Assembly (NCBI GenBank): GCA_027923965.1
Contig: AP026969.1
Coordinates: forward strand, 1,674,001-1,738,000
Origin: Comamonadaceae bacterium OS-1
GTDB lineage: Bacteria; Pseudomonadota; Gammaproteobacteria; Burkholderiales; Burkholderiaceae_C
Direction of reading: 5' to 3'
DNA: 64,000 nt
Every line of letters begins with the position of its first letter. The stretch's first letter is position 1. A program made the position numbers and the translations under genes. The notes beneath the pieces are model-generated. The model was not told where the DNA came from, searched no databases, and was given only the letters and a program-made list of their open reading frames with translations. Shown in pieces: positions 1 through 9,863 of this stretch.

Positions 1-179
1 TGAAGAACGATTACACCGTGGTCATCGTTACCCACAACATGCAGCAGGCTGCGCGTTGCAGCGACTACACCGCCTACATGTACCTGGGCGACCTGATGGA
101 GTTTGGCGCCACCGAAGACATTTTCTTCAAGCCCAAGCGCAAGGAAACCGAAGACTACATCACGGGTCGGTTTGGCTGA
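1..179 (+). CDS. pstB: Phosphate ABC transporter ATPase PstB (3' end only)
   Basis: C-terminal 58 codons, cut by the window edge. The H-loop context [13 protein letters not shown], followed by [15 protein letters not shown] and the ending YITGRFG, is characteristic of PstB, the ATPase of the high-affinity phosphate importer PstSCAB on the inner face of the inner membrane. The Walker A and signature motifs lie outside the window. The stop is 49 bases before phoU, and the pst-phoU-phoB-phoR order supports the call. It is probably co-transcribed with the rest of the pho block and induced by phosphate starvation. Confidence 0.93.
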   Translation, partial: KNDYTVVIVTHNMQQAARCSDYTAYMYLGDLMEFGATEDIFFKPKRKETEDYITGRFG

Positions 180-228
180 TCTGGCAATCATTTGCCCCTT
201 GCTGCCTTTTATTGATTTGGAGACTCTC

Positions 229-930
229 ATGCCCGATAAACATCTTTCCAGCCAGTTCGACAGCGAACTCAATGGCGTTTCCAGCCGCGTGATGGAGCTG
301 GGCGGTCTGGTGGAATCGCAGATTCGCCAGGCGGTCTACGCGCTGTCGCAGTTCAGCGTCGAAGTGGCCGACCAGGTCGCAGAGACCGAAATCCGTGTGA
401 ATGGCATGGAAATCGAGATCGACCGCGAGCTGTCCAGCATCATCGCCCGCCGCCAGCCCACGGCGCGGGATCTGCGCCTGCTGATTGCCATCTCCAAAAC
501 CACCGCCAACCTGGAGCGCGTGGGCGACGAAGCCAACAAGATCGCCCGCATGGCCAAGTCGATTGCCAAGAGCAGCTCGCCCCGTTCCTTGCCAACGCTG
601 GACCTGCGCGTCTCGGCCGACATGGCTTCCGGCCTGCTGCGCAAGGCGCTGGACGCGTTTGCCCGGCTGGACACCGCCGCCGCGCTGGATATCCTGAAAG
701 AAGACGATTTGATCGACCAGGAGTTTGACGGTTTTGTGCGCAAACTCATCACCTACATGATGGAAGACCCGCGCACCATCACCGCCAGCCTGGACCTGCT
801 GTTCATCGCCAAAGCCATCGAGCGCATCGGTGACCACGCCAAGAACATCGCCGAGTTCATCATCTACATCGTCAAGGGCGAAGACGTGCGCCACGCCACC
901 GTCGCCCAAGTGGAGTCAGCCCTCCAATGA
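229..930 (+). CDS. phoU: Phosphate signalling regulator PhoU
   Basis: 233 residues, the usual size for PhoU. The protein is all helical with two PhoU repeats, each carrying a conserved acidic patch (for example the ETEIRVNGMEIEID region around residues 55-68 and IERIGDHAKNIAE near the C-terminus). PhoU links the Pst transporter to PhoR and shuts off the pho response when phosphate is plentiful. I start it at 229, where GGAG lies just upstream and the protein begins MPDKHLSSQFD as in the family; the frame stays open further upstream, but that extension overlaps pstB. Its stop overlaps the phoB start (ATGA), indicating translational coupling. Confidence 0.96.
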   Translation: MPDKHLSSQFDSELNGVSSRVMELGGLVESQIRQAVYALSQFSVEVADQVAETEIRVNGMEIEIDRELSSIIARRQPTARDLRLLIAISKTTANLERVGDEANKIARMAKSIAKSSSPRSLPTLDLRVSADMASGLLRKALDAFARLDTAAALDILKEDDLIDQEFDGFVRKLITYMMEDPRTITASLDLLFIAKAIERIGDHAKNIAEFIIYIVKGEDVRHATVAQVESALQ

Positions 931-1655
931 AGACCATGCCCCGGGTCCTGATCGTTGAAGACGAGCCTGCCATTGCCGAGCTGATTGCCGTCAATCTGCG
1001 CCACAGCGGCTTCCAGCCAACCTGGGCGATGGACAGCGTCACGGCCCAATGCGAGCTCGATGCCATGCTGCCCGACGTGATTTTGCTGGACTGGATGCTG
1101 CCCGGCGAAAGCGGTTTGTCGCTGGCCAAGAAATGGCGCGCCAATCCGCGTACCAAGAGCGTGCCCATCATCCTGCTGACTGCCCGCAGCGACGAAAACG
1201 ACCGCGTGGCTGGCCTGGATGCCGGGGCCGACGATTACATCTCCAAGCCGTTTTCGACCAAAGAGATGCTGGCCCGTATCCGCGCCGTGTTGCGCCGCCG
1301 TGCACCCGAGCAAGAAAGCGGCACCATCCGCATCGGCGCTTTGGCGCTGGATGCCGCTACCTACCGGGTCACGTACCAGGAGCAGGCGGTGAAGATCGGC
1401 CCCACCGAATTCAAGCTGCTGCAGTACCTGATGAAGAACGCCGAGCGCGTGCACTCGCGCTCGCAACTGCTCGACCGCGTGTGGGGCGACCATGTGTTCA
1501 TCGAAGAGCGCACGGTGGATGTGCACGTCAAACGCTTGCGCGAATCCCTGGGGGCGGGGGGTGCCATGGTGGAAACCGTGCGCGGTGCGGGCTACCGCAT
1601 CACCGCCCAGCCGGTGGCTGCCGCCCCGGCTCCTTCGGCGACTTCCGCTGCCTGA
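927..1655 (+). CDS. phoB: Phosphate regulon response regulator PhoB
   Basis: 242 residues. The N-terminal receiver domain (about 1-120) has acidic pocket E11/D12, phospho-acceptor D55 (LLDWMLPG), a threonine in LLTARSD and K107 (SKPFS). The C-terminal OmpR-type winged helix (about 130-230) contains the recognition region RTVDVHVKRLRESL and the ending RGAGYR. It is a transcription activator of phosphate-starvation genes, phosphorylated by PhoR. It overlaps phoU by four bases and is followed 42 bases later by phoR, forming one operon. The Ala/Pro-rich tail after residue 230 is an extension of no evident function. Confidence 0.96.
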   Translation: MKTMPRVLIVEDEPAIAELIAVNLRHSGFQPTWAMDSVTAQCELDAMLPDVILLDWMLPGESGLSLAKKWRANPRTKSVPIILLTARSDENDRVAGLDAGADDYISKPFSTKEMLARIRAVLRRRAPEQESGTIRIGALALDAATYRVTYQEQAVKIGPTEFKLLQYLMKNAERVHSRSQLLDRVWGDHVFIEERTVDVHVKRLRESLGAGGAMVETVRGAGYRITAQPVAAAPAPSATSAA

Positions 1656-1697
1656 TCTACTGGATGGTGCGCACACCATCCTCATCCAATTTTCCCT

Positions 1698-3056
1698 ATG
1701 TGGTTTCGATTCTTGAGCTTTTTAGGCCTCCAGCTGGGCGCGGGCCTGCTGGGCTGGGAGTGGGCCGCCTACCCTGGCGCGCTGGTCGGTGTGGTCCTGG
1801 CGGGCATTTTCTGGCTGCTGCTGGATGCCGTGCGGGGCCTGCGTGTGATGCGCTGGCTGCGCACTGGCGAGGCCTCGCAGGCCCCGCACATGCAGGGCTG
1901 GTGGGGCGAGCTCACCGACCGTACCCGCCGCTGGCTGCGCCAGACGCAACAAAAGATGCTGGATGCCGAGACCCGGCTGCAGGAGTTTTTGGCCGCCATC
2001 CAGGCCTCGCCCAACGGCGTGGTGCTGCTGGACGCACAGGGGCGTATCGAGTGGTGCAACCACATTGCGGCGGCCCACTTCGGTTTCGATGCCCAGCGCG
2101 ACCTGCAGCAGCTGATCGGCAATCTGGTACGCGATCCGGCCTTTGCCGCCTACTACGCCGAGCCCGACCCATCGCGCGGCACCTTCATGCTTGGCCGTGG
2201 CGGCAGTGCCAGCCGCCCGGTGCGTTTATCGGTACACCTGCACCCCTACGGCGATGGCCGTCGGCTGCTGCTGTCCCGTGACGTGACGGCGCTGGAGCAG
2301 GCCGAGGCCATGCGCCGCGACTTTGTGGCCAATGTTTCGCACGAAATCCGCACGCCGCTGACCGTGATGTCGGGCTTTGTGGAAACCATGCAGAGCCTGC
2401 CGCTGGACGAAGGCCAGCGCGAGCGCTACCTGGGCTTCATGGCCCAACAAGCCCAGCGCATGCAGACCCTGGTGAGCGACTTGCTCACCCTGTCCAGCAT
2501 CGAAGGCAGCCCGGCCCCCAGCAACAGCGAATGGATTGTGCTGCGCGACCTGCTGGCCCAGTGCGCCCGTGAGGCCGAGGCCTTGTCAGGCATGGTGACC
2601 GCCGGGCAGACCAAGGTGCACGCGCTGCGCTTTGGCCCTATGCCCGAAGGCTCCATCGCCGGGGCCTCGAGCGAGTTGCTCAGCGCCTTGTCGAATCTGG
2701 TCAGCAATGCCGTGCGCTACACGCCTGCCGGGGGGCGTATCGACGTGCGCTGGCAGCCCTTGCCCGATGGCCGGGCCGAGTTCTCGGTCAAAGACACCGG
2801 GCCCGGAATCGCCGCTGAGCATTTGCCACGCCTGACCGAACGCTTCTACCGTGTGGACCCCAGCCGGTCCCGCGAAACCGGCGGTACCGGCCTGGGCCTG
2901 GCCATCGTCAAGCACGTGGTGCAGCGCCACGGTGCGGAGTTGCGCATCGAGAGCACCCAGGGCCAGGGTTCGCGCTTTGCCATCGTCTTCCCGGCCAGCC
3001 GCCTGCGTGGCACGGTGCTGCCGGTGGCGAACGTTGCTGAGCGAAGTGCTATCTAA
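1698..3056 (+). CDS. phoR: Phosphate regulon sensor histidine kinase PhoR
   Basis: 452 residues. One or two N-terminal membrane helices (about 5-45) are followed by a PAS-like domain (about 95-200), the HisKA dimerisation helix with phospho-acceptor H215 in VSHEIRTPLT, and the HATPase domain (N box around N333-N337, DTGPG 366-370, GGTGLGLAI 395-403). It is an inner-membrane kinase that phosphorylates PhoB and responds through PstSCAB-PhoU. The last codons and stop (AERSAI, TAA) run into a dispersed palindromic repeat, so the native C-terminus may have been rewritten by the repeat. Confidence 0.95.
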   Translation: MWFRFLSFLGLQLGAGLLGWEWAAYPGALVGVVLAGIFWLLLDAVRGLRVMRWLRTGEASQAPHMQGWWGELTDRTRRWLRQTQQKMLDAETRLQEFLAAIQASPNGVVLLDAQGRIEWCNHIAAAHFGFDAQRDLQQLIGNLVRDPAFAAYYAEPDPSRGTFMLGRGGSASRPVRLSVHLHPYGDGRRLLLSRDVTALEQAEAMRRDFVANVSHEIRTPLTVMSGFVETMQSLPLDEGQRERYLGFMAQQAQRMQTLVSDLLTLSSIEGSPAPSNSEWIVLRDLLAQCAREAEALSGMVTAGQTKVHALRFGPMPEGSIAGASSELLSALSNLVSNAVRYTPAGGRIDVRWQPLPDGRAEFSVKDTGPGIAAEHLPRLTERFYRVDPSRSRETGGTGLGLAIVKHVVQRHGAELRIESTQGQGSRFAIVFPASRLRGTVLPVANVAERSAI

Positions 3057-3100
3057 TAGATAGCTGCCCGTGCTTATGGCATAAGCACGGAAGGCCTAAA
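3047..3100. repeat. Dispersed two-hairpin repeat, copy 1 (phoR end)
   Basis: Contains TGCTATCTAATAGATAGCTG followed by the hairpin CGTGCTTATGGCATAAGCACG and then GGCCTAAAA. It matches the other intergenic copies in this window. It overlaps the phoR stop codon and sits between the convergent phoR and glycosyltransferase genes, so it may act as a bidirectional transcription stop. It is a short non-coding element with no ORF of its own. Confidence 0.8.
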
Positions 3101-3111
3101 AGACCTGTAAG

Positions 3112-4863
3112 TTACCGCGCGATGCGCTGGTAGAGCTGGATGGCTTCGCCATTGTCTGCGCGCCGCCGCACCCCCAGCTTGAGGGCCCAGGTGCTCTTGT
3201 CCACCGCCTGGCGCAAAGGCCGTGCCGTGCTGGTATCGACCAGCAGCCAGGGGCACTGGGTGGTACCGCGCGGCTTGAGTACCAGGTGGCCGTGGAACTG
3301 GAATGCCGCAATCTGGCCCCGGTTCAGGTTATCGAACTCGACGCAGTCGGGCAGGGCGCGCCCCGGGGTTTGGGCACGAATGGTGCGGTCTACATTGCGC
3401 ACCAGCGGCAGGTAGCTGCGGCCAAAGTCCACCGCGGGCAGGCCCAGCGTCATCAGCAGCAGCCAGCACAGGGCGGTGCCGCCCGCGGGAAGCACCAGGC
3501 TCTTCCAGATGGCCGAGCGGTGGCGACCCACGCGCCATTTCACCAGCCAGACCCAGACCAGCGAGGCCCCCAGGGCCACGGTGAATGGCAACCATTCGAA
3601 ACTGGGCATGAAACCGGGCAGCAGGCGGGCCAGATTGGCGGCCGGTTGTTGGGGCACACCGGTTTGTGCCGCCACCCAGATCACCCAGATGATCAGCGCA
3701 AAGATGGTGAAAAACAGCAGCGTGAACCAGTCCACCAGCGCGCTGACGGTGCGGCTCAGGGTAGGCAGCGCAAAGGCCGCCAGCGTGGCCATGGCGGGCA
3801 GGGCCAGCATCAGCGAACGGTCGGCGGCATCGGTAGTCAGGGTGGCGGCCAGGGCCACGCCCACAAACCACAGCGGCAGGGCCAGGTGGCGGCCAAAGTT
3901 GCCACTGGTGAGCTGCCGCCGCCAGCGCCACAGCGTCCACACCGCCAGCGGCCATACCGGCCAGGTAAACCACAGCAGCAGCCGGGCCAGGTTGCGCAGG
4001 CTGGTCCAGTCGGTCTCGGGCAGGTCGATGCGCCAGCGCCACTGGTCCAAGGCCCAGGCCAGCGCCGCCACCGCCAGCGTGACCAGCAATACCGCCAGGC
4101 TCCAGCGCAGGCTGCGCGGTGCATTGCAGATCTCGCCGGGTTCCTGCGCATGGCGGTCCAGGAAACATACCAGTGCGCCGCCCAGGCCCAGCAGCACGGC
4201 CATGGTCGGTGCGCCCGACAGTGCCAACCCGGCCAGGCCCAGCACCACGCCGATGGCCGGTATCCAGGTACGGTAGGGCATGGCCGCCAGTGCGAAAAAG
4301 CCCAGGGCGGTAAACGCCAGTTGCGCCAGCGCCGGGGTGGTTTCGTGCGACAGCTGCGCCATGCCCAGGCAGGCAATCATGGCCAGCAGGCCGCCATCGG
4401 CCATGGCCCGGGCGTAGTCGGCCGGTTTGGCCTCACCACCAAAGGCAAACGCCACCGGCTGGGCGCGCGGACTGCGGGCCAGGTAGTACACCGCGTACCA
4501 GGTGCTGGCCAGCGCCATCGCCAGCAACAGCATGAACGGAATACGGGCCACAAAGTCGGCGGGCCAGCTCTGGGGGGCGAGTTGGATGGCCCAGGCGCCC
4601 AGCCAATAGGGCAGCAAGGCTTCAATGGTGGGCGGTTGGCCTTGCAAGGTGGGCTGCAGCCATGCGGTATGGCCTCGCGCCAACTCTGCGATGTAGCCAA
4701 ACGTGGTCATGTCGTTGTTGCGCCAGGGCGCGCGGCCGACGAAGCCGGGCAGCACATAGGCCAGACACAGCAGCCACAGCGCCACACGCGGCAGACGGCG
4801 AACAGCGCTTTGCGCAACGATGGCGGGGGTGGTTTGGTTCACAGAACAGGAATGTAAGGCCAA
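3112..4863 (-). CDS. Putative GT-C fold membrane glycosyltransferase (ArnT/PMT-like)
   Basis: About 583 residues with roughly ten hydrophobic membrane segments spread over the N-terminal 450 residues and a short C-terminal domain of about 110 residues. The first extracytoplasmic loop holds NND after the first helix (GRAPWRNNDMTTFGYIAELARG), where GT-C enzymes carry acidic catalytic residues. Such enzymes move sugars from lipid carriers to lipids or proteins on the periplasmic side; donor and acceptor cannot be told here. The start is uncertain: TTG at 4863 or GTG at 4842, neither with a clear Shine-Dalgarno site. It lies just downstream of the rpmE2 terminator and converges on phoR. Confidence 0.62.
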   Translation of the reverse strand: MALHSCSVNQTTPAIVAQSAVRRLPRVALWLLCLAYVLPGFVGRAPWRNNDMTTFGYIAELARGHTAWLQPTLQGQPPTIEALLPYWLGAWAIQLAPQSWPADFVARIPFMLLLAMALASTWYAVYYLARSPRAQPVAFAFGGEAKPADYARAMADGGLLAMIACLGMAQLSHETTPALAQLAFTALGFFALAAMPYRTWIPAIGVVLGLAGLALSGAPTMAVLLGLGGALVCFLDRHAQEPGEICNAPRSLRWSLAVLLVTLAVAALAWALDQWRWRIDLPETDWTSLRNLARLLLWFTWPVWPLAVWTLWRWRRQLTSGNFGRHLALPLWFVGVALAATLTTDAADRSLMLALPAMATLAAFALPTLSRTVSALVDWFTLLFFTIFALIIWVIWVAAQTGVPQQPAANLARLLPGFMPSFEWLPFTVALGASLVWVWLVKWRVGRHRSAIWKSLVLPAGGTALCWLLLMTLGLPAVDFGRSYLPLVRNVDRTIRAQTPGRALPDCVEFDNLNRGQIAAFQFHGHLVLKPRGTTQCPWLLVDTSTARPLRQAVDKSTWALKLGVRRRADNGEAIQLYQRIAR

Positions 4864-4869
4864 TAAAGC

Positions 4870-4905
4870 AAAAGGGCAGCGCGGATAAACCGGGCTGCCC
4901 CTTTG
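4870..4905 (-). terminator. Rho-independent terminator of rpmE2
   Basis: Read on the minus strand just after rpmE2: an AAAGGGGCAGC arm pairs with GCTGCCCTTTT across a loop of about 14 bases, ending in a short T-run. It separates rpmE2 from the glycosyltransferase gene. Confidence 0.8.
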
Positions 4906-4920
4906 AGGATGCGGGAAAAC

Positions 4921-5205
4921 TTATTCTGCGGCGGCGACAGGTGCGGCTGCAGCAGCGGTGGTTTTGCCGAAACGGTTACGGAAGCGCTCCACGCGGCCAC
5001 CCATGTTGTCCACGGATTTTTGCGTACCGGTGTAGAAAGGATGGGATTCGCTGGAGGTGTCCAGCTTGTACAGCGGCAGTTCGCGGCCGTCTTCCATCTT
5101 GATCATTTCCTTGGCGTTAACGCAGGAACGGGTCACGAACTTGAAGTTGTTCGACAAGTCCATGAAGCACACTTCACGGTAGTTGGGGTGGATACCAGCT
5201 TTCAT
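4921..5205 (-). CDS. rpmE2: 50S ribosomal protein L31 type B
   Basis: 94 residues beginning [16 protein letters not shown], with the TRSCVN and [10 protein letters not shown] motifs of bL31. It lacks the zinc-binding CxxC pairs of type A L31, so it is the zinc-independent type B form. An upstream in-frame ATG at 5223 would add MNKEEI, but those bases (AAGGAAGAA) are the Shine-Dalgarno site for the ATG at 5205, so I choose 5205. The Ala-rich tail ([14 protein letters not shown]) is common in Burkholderiales. It follows rho on the same strand with its own likely promoter and terminator. Confidence 0.95.
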   Translation of the reverse strand: MKAGIHPNYREVCFMDLSNNFKFVTRSCVNAKEMIKMEDGRELPLYKLDTSSESHPFYTGTQKSVDNMGGRVERFRNRFGKTTAAAAAPVAAAE

Positions 5206-5308
5206 TATTTCTTCCTTGTTCAACTGCGTTAGCCGCCCGGTGCCTTGGTCAATGCTTTGCCCAATTTAAAAGCCCGGTACTTTTCGCACTTTTCACGATA
5301 AGCCTTCG

Positions 5309-5314
5309 ATTATA
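5309..5314 (-). promoter_or_regulatory. Candidate -10 box upstream of rpmE2
   Basis: A perfect TATAAT on the minus strand in the rho-rpmE2 gap, about 100 bases before the rpmE2 start. A matching -35 box is not clear, so this is a candidate only. A 16-base hairpin (GTGGTT-GAGA-AACCAC, 5317-5332) that overlaps the rho stop codon lies immediately upstream. Confidence 0.4.
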
Positions 5315-5324
5315 GCGTGGTTTC

Positions 5325-6587
5325 TCAACCACCCCGACGCATCATGTCGAAGAACTCGACATTGTTCTTGGTGGACTTCATGTTCTTCAACATCAGCTCC
5401 ATCGACTCGATCTCGTCCATGTTGTACATGAACTGGCGCAGGATGCGGCTCTTTTGCAGGATTTCGGGCGACAGCAGCAGTTCTTCGCGGCGGGTACCGC
5501 TGCGGTTGAGCTGGATCGACGGGAACACGCGCTTCTCGTAGAGGCGGCGGTCCAGGTGGATTTCGCAGTTGCCGGTGCCCTTGAATTCTTCAAAGATCAC
5601 TTCGTCCATGCGGCTGCCGGTGTCGATCAGCGCGGTGGCGATGATGGTCAGCGAGCCGCCTTCTTCCACATTGCGGGCGGCACCCAGGAAGCGCTTGGGG
5701 CGCTGCAGGGCGTTGGAATCCACACCGCCGGTCAGCACCTTGCCTGACGAGGGCACGACGTTGTTGTAGGCGCGGGCCAGGCGGGTGATCGAGTCCAGCA
5801 GGATTACCACGTCTTTTTTCAGCTCGACCAGGCGTTTGGCGCGCTCGATCACCATTTCGGCCACGTGCACGTGGCGGGCGGCGGGCTCGTCAAACGTGGA
5901 GGCAATCACCTCGCCCTTGACGGAGCGCTGCATTTCGGTCACTTCTTCGGGCCGTTCGTCCACCAGCAGCACCATCATGTGGCTGTTCGGGTAGTTGGCG
6001 GCAATGGCGTGGGCCATGTGCTGCATCATCACCGTCTTGCCGCTCTTGGGCGGGGCGACCAGCAGGGCGCGCTGGCCCTTGCCGATAGGAGCCACGATGT
6101 CGATGATGCGGCCGGTGATGTTTTCGTCGCCCTTGATGTCGCGTTCCAGCTTCATCTGCTCTTTGGGGAACAGCGGGGTCAAGTTCTCAAACATGACCTT
6201 GTGCTTGTTTTCTTCGGGGCCGCCGCCGTTGACCTTGTCGAGCTTGTTCAGCGCAAAGTAGCGTTCACCGTCTTTGGGGGTGCGCACTTCGCCTTCGATC
6301 ATGTCGCCGGTGTGCAGGTTGAAGCGGCGCACCTGGCTGGGGCTGATGTAGATGTCGTCGGTGCTGGCTGTGTAGCTGGTGTCGGGGCTGCGCAGGAAGC
6401 CGAAGCCGTCGGGCAAGATTTCCAGCACGCCATCGGCAATGATTTGCTCGCCGGTGCGGGCGCGCTTTTTGATGATGGCAAACATCAGCTCTTGCTTGCG
6501 CATACGGCCGGTGTTCTCAATTTCAAGTTCTTCGGCTTGTTTGAGGACTTCAGACACGTGCAGTGCCTTGAGTTCGTTTAAGTGCAT
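5325..6587 (-). CDS. rho: Transcription termination factor Rho
   Basis: 420 residues, full length. N-terminal Rho_N helices (1-45) are followed by the RNA-binding cold-shock domain with DGFGFLR (60-66) and an ATPase domain with Walker A PPKSGKT (179-185), VDERPEEV, Walker [11 protein letters not shown] and the Q/R-loop [21 protein letters not shown]. Rho is a hexameric RNA helicase that ends transcription. The start at 6587 has CAGGAG upstream on its strand. It lies downstream of trxA on the same strand, but a terminator hairpin between them suggests separate transcription. Confidence 0.98.
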   Translation of the reverse strand: MHLNELKALHVSEVLKQAEELEIENTGRMRKQELMFAIIKKRARTGEQIIADGVLEILPDGFGFLRSPDTSYTASTDDIYISPSQVRRFNLHTGDMIEGEVRTPKDGERYFALNKLDKVNGGGPEENKHKVMFENLTPLFPKEQMKLERDIKGDENITGRIIDIVAPIGKGQRALLVAPPKSGKTVMMQHMAHAIAANYPNSHMMVLLVDERPEEVTEMQRSVKGEVIASTFDEPAARHVHVAEMVIERAKRLVELKKDVVILLDSITRLARAYNNVVPSSGKVLTGGVDSNALQRPKRFLGAARNVEEGGSLTIIATALIDTGSRMDEVIFEEFKGTGNCEIHLDRRLYEKRVFPSIQLNRSGTRREELLLSPEILQKSRILRQFMYNMDEIESMELMLKNMKSTKNNVEFFDMMRRGG

Positions 6588-6732
6588 GGATTGACTCCTG
6601 GGCGGAGTTCTGAGAGGAAAAAAGGGGGGAGGTTTTGAGGAGGCTAGAAGGGCCTCACAAACCGGGAACTCGAACCGACTTGCTGGGGGTGCAAATGGGT
6701 GAATGCGCAGATTATGACAGGAATAATGGCCA

Positions 6733-6762
6733 GAAAAAACGAAGCCACCGCGAGGGTGGCTG
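6733..6762 (-). terminator. Rho-independent terminator of trxA
   Basis: On the minus strand, AGCCACC pairs with GGTGGCT around a CTCGC loop, followed by TCGTTTTTTC. It sits 13 bases after the trxA stop. Confidence 0.8.
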
Positions 6763-6774
6763 GGTGCGAAAGGC

Positions 6775-7107
6775 TTAGGCCAGTTGCTGGTCGATAAATG
6801 CGGTCAGTTGCGACTTGCTCATGGCGCCCACTTTGGTGGCTGCCAGCTCGCCGCCCTTGAAGATCATCAAGGTGGGAATGCCGCGGATGCCGAACTTGGC
6901 GGGGATGTCGCGGTTCTCGTCCACGTTCATCTTGGCGATTTGCAGCTTGCCTGCGTAGCCGGTGGCCACTTCGTCCAAAATGGGGGCAATCATTTTGCAA
7001 GGACCGCACCATTCGGCCCAGTAATCGACCAGCACCGGGGTGGCGGCCTGTAAAACGTCCGCATCGAAAGTTGCGTCCGAGACATGTTTGATGAGTTCGT
7101 TGGCCAT
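6775..7107 (-). CDS. trxA: Thioredoxin 1
   Basis: 110 residues with the thioredoxin active site WCGPC (C34, C37), the buried acidic residue of LVDYWAEW and the cis-proline loop GIRGIPTL. It is the cytoplasmic disulfide reductase kept reduced by thioredoxin reductase. I start at the ATG at 7107 ([11 protein letters not shown]), which has AAGGAAAA just upstream; the open frame reaches further back, but that extension has no thioredoxin similarity. trxA next to rho is a common proteobacterial order. Confidence 0.97.
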   Translation of the reverse strand: MANELIKHVSDATFDADVLQAATPVLVDYWAEWCGPCKMIAPILDEVATGYAGKLQIAKMNVDENRDIPAKFGIRGIPTLMIFKGGELAATKVGAMSKSQLTAFIDQQLA

Positions 7108-7246
7108 GGTTTTTTCCTTAAAGCAGAGTGCCGAGACGACTGAAGTTGCGGCATTGTGACAGAAACCAAGAGCGCCTGTCGGCCATTGCCGTGCTATCAC
7201 AGACATAGCGAAAACCCATTGACCCACCAGCACCACCGCGCCCAAT

Positions 7247-9793
7247 ATGTCTAAAAGTATGTCTAGTTCTGCCGACCCGCTGTGGTTTGCCCCTGGCACC
7301 GGTCTGCTGGCCCAGATACAGCGGGCCATGGCGCAGCGCCAGGCCCACCCTGCGCGCACCGTGGTCTTGCTGCCCTACGCGCAGCTCATGCCGCTGGCGA
7401 ATCGCTTCTGGGCGCAGGCCCGGCCCGATGGATTCACCCCGCGTTTCGAGTCTACGCTGAACTGGTCGCACGGCCTGGGCGGCACGGCCCTGGGACCGCA
7501 TGATTTACGGTTCGATACCGCCATGGACATGCTGCAGGCCCCCGACCTGCTGGAGCGTGCCGGCCTGGGCGCACAGCGCGAGGCCCTGTCGGCCCGCCTG
7601 GTCGAAGCCGCCCACCAACTGGCCCCGCTGGTAGCCGCCGTGCCGCCGCCGCAGCGCGCCGACTGGGCCGCCCGGGCGCGCGAGGCGGTGGGCCTGGGCA
7701 TGGAAGCCCCGGTGCTGGCGCTGGAATGCGTAGTGGCCCGCATCGCACTCGAATGGGCCGCCGCCTCCAGCTACGCCACCGACGTGCTGTGGAGCGACAG
7801 CGTGCCCGCCGCGCTGGACTGCATCGTCGTGCTCGACGGCTTCCAGACCGACCCGCTGATCCACGCCCTGTGCGCCGCCTGGGGCGACAAGGTCACGCGC
7901 CTGGTGTGCCCCGTGCCGCCACCCCCGCCCATGCCCGCCCTGCACGAGGCCAGCGACTCCGAAGATGAAGCCCAGCGCGCCGCCGCCTGCGTGCTGCGCC
8001 ACATCGAAGCCGGGCACACGCCGGTGGCCCTGGTCGCCACCGACCGCCTGCTGACCCGCCGCATCCGCGCCATGCTGGCCGCGCAGCAGGTGCGTATCCG
8101 CGACGAAACCGGCTGGAAGCTGTCCACCACCCGCGCCGCCGCGCAACTGGTGGTCACGCTGCGCGCGGCCCGCTGGGATGCCAGCAGCGACGCGGTGCTG
8201 GACTGGCTGAAAAACGCCCCGGCGTTCCGTCCCCGCACCGTGCAGACGCTGGAGAAAGCGCTGCGCAAGGCATCGGTACAAAGCTGGTCCGCCTGGAGCG
8301 CGGAGGCCACGCCGAACCAGCCCGCCGTGTCCGAGGCTGTGCGCCTGGCCAATAGCCTGCGCGCCAGCCTGCAAGCCGCCCGTCCGCTGGCCGCCTGGCT
8401 GGCCGCGGTGCGCGCCTTGCTGCAGGCCAGCGGCCAGTGGGCCGCGCTGGAGGCCGATGCCGCCGGGGCCAAGCTGCTGTCCGCCCTGCGCCTGACCGAA
8501 GGGGCGGAGGCCGAATTTGCCGACTTCCCCCAGGCCGCCCGCCGCTTGCGCCTGGCCGAGTTCAGTACCTGGGTGGGCGACGCGCTGGAGGCCGCAAGCT
8601 ATGTGCCCGACCACCCGCAGGACGAGCAGGTGGTGGTGCTGCCGCTGAGCCAGTTGCTGGCCCGCCCGTTTGCCGCCCTGGTGCTGCCGGGCTGTGACGA
8701 AGTGCGCCTGGCCGTATCGCCCGAGCCGCCCGGTGCCTGGACCGCCGCGCAGCGCGAAGCCCTGGGCCTGCCGTCCCGCGCCGTGCTGGAAGCCGCTGCC
8801 CGCGCCGCCTGGGCCAACGCCCTGCAAACCCCGCATACCGACGTGCTGTGGCGGCAAAGCGATGCCTCGGGCGAAACCCTGCTGGCCAGCCCGCTGGTGC
8901 AGGCCTTGCGGGTGGCCGAGCCTGTGGATTTGGCCGCCGACCCGCGCATCCCCCGCAGCCTCACGCCGCTGCCCAGCGAACGGCCTTTGCCCGTGGGTGC
9001 CGCGCTGCCCATCACCCGCCTGTCGGCCAGCGCCTACGAGGATTTGCGCCGCTGCCCCTACCGCTTCTTCGGTATGCGCCAACTGGGCCTGCAGGAAGCA
9101 CAAGAGCTCACCGGCGAGGTAGACAAGCGCGACTTTGGCACCTGGTTGCATGCGGTGCTCAAGCACTTCCATGAGGCGTTAAAAGTGGCCCCCACGCCCA
9201 TTCCATCGGCGCGAGTAGCTATTATGAATGTAGCGGCCGAGCAAATCACGCAAGACATGCATCTGGAGCCGGGCGAGTTCCTGCCTTTTGCCTCGGCCTG
9301 GCCCCGCGTGCGCGACGGCTACCTGGACTGGCTGGCCCCGCACGAAGCCGCAGGTGGCCAGTTCGAGCAGGCCGAAAGCGCGCTCGAACTCCCGCTGGGC
9401 TCCATCACGCTGATCGGCACCATCGACCGGGTGGACCAGGTGCATGCCGACGGCCGCACCACCGCCCTGGTCATCGACTACAAAACCGAAAACGCCCAGG
9501 CCACCGGCAAACGCATCCAGCAGCCGCTGGAAGACACGCAGCTGGCCTTCTACGCCGCGCTGTTGCCGCATGACACCTTGCGCGCCGCCTACCTCAACGT
9601 GGGCGAAAAAGACGGCAGCCAGCTGTTTGAGCAGACCGAGGTGGTGGAGGCCCGCGACGCGCTGGTGCACGGCATCCTGGACGACATGCAGCGCATTGCC
9701 GATGGCGCAACTTTGGCGGCGCTGGGCGAGGGCGCGGCCTGCACGTTCTGCGCAGCAAGGGGCTTGTGCCGCAAGGATTGGTGGACGGCGTAA
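7247..9793 (+). CDS. AddB-like PD-(D/E)XK nuclease with iron-sulfur cluster motif
   Basis: 848 residues. The N-terminal half resembles the inactivated helicase scaffold of AddB/Cas4-linked nucleases. The C-terminal nuclease domain has C603 (LRRCPYRFF), [11 protein letters not shown], the catalytic D744-Y-K746 ([11 protein letters not shown]) and the cysteine triplet C832/C835/C841 ([10 protein letters not shown]), which with C603 would hold a 4Fe-4S cluster. It likely pairs with the helicase-nuclease at 12798 in double-strand break repair. Start 7247 is provisional; an ATG four codons later is equally possible. Residues about 649-663 ([15 protein letters not shown]) are encoded by an in-frame copy of the dispersed repeat. 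Confidence 0.82.
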   Translation: MSKSMSSSADPLWFAPGTGLLAQIQRAMAQRQAHPARTVVLLPYAQLMPLANRFWAQARPDGFTPRFESTLNWSHGLGGTALGPHDLRFDTAMDMLQAPDLLERAGLGAQREALSARLVEAAHQLAPLVAAVPPPQRADWAARAREAVGLGMEAPVLALECVVARIALEWAAASSYATDVLWSDSVPAALDCIVVLDGFQTDPLIHALCAAWGDKVTRLVCPVPPPPPMPALHEASDSEDEAQRAAACVLRHIEAGHTPVALVATDRLLTRRIRAMLAAQQVRIRDETGWKLSTTRAAAQLVVTLRAARWDASSDAVLDWLKNAPAFRPRTVQTLEKALRKASVQSWSAWSAEATPNQPAVSEAVRLANSLRASLQAARPLAAWLAAVRALLQASGQWAALEADAAGAKLLSALRLTEGAEAEFADFPQAARRLRLAEFSTWVGDALEAASYVPDHPQDEQVVVLPLSQLLARPFAALVLPGCDEVRLAVSPEPPGAWTAAQREALGLPSRAVLEAAARAAWANALQTPHTDVLWRQSDASGETLLASPLVQALRVAEPVDLAADPRIPRSLTPLPSERPLPVGAALPITRLSASAYEDLRRCPYRFFGMRQLGLQEAQELTGEVDKRDFGTWLHAVLKHFHEALKVAPTPIPSARVAIMNVAAEQITQDMHLEPGEFLPFASAWPRVRDGYLDWLAPHEAAGGQFEQAESALELPLGSITLIGTIDRVDQVHADGRTTALVIDYKTENAQATGKRIQQPLEDTQLAFYAALLPHDTLRAAYLNVGEKDGSQLFEQTEVVEARDALVHGILDDMQRIADGATLAALGEGAACTFCAARGLCRKDWWTA
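9190..9236. repeat. Dispersed repeat, in-frame copy inside the AddB-like gene
   Basis: CGCCCATTCCATCGGCGCGAGTAGCT followed by ATTATGAATGTAGC closely matches the intergenic copies at 19004, 32355 and 36722. It lies wholly inside the coding frame and leaves it open. It encodes a short Pro/Ala/Val stretch just upstream of the nuclease motifs. Confidence 0.72.
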
Positions 9794-9863
9794 AAGCTCT
9801 TTTGCTATACAAAATATAGCTTCTCATGCTGATGGAATAAGCGCGGAAGCCCTAAAAAGCTTG
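9793..9863. repeat. Dispersed two-hairpin repeat, copy 2
   Basis: TTTTGCTATACAAAATATAGC, then CTCATGCTGATGGAATAAGCGC and CCTAAAAAGCTT. It fills the gap between the convergent AddB-like and LysR genes and contributes the LysR stop codon (CTA on the plus strand). Confidence 0.8.

Noticed and set aside
3286..4857. A 523-codon open frame on the plus strand
   Set aside because: It is antisense to the membrane glycosyltransferase and consists largely of Gly, Gln, Arg and His with no fold pattern.
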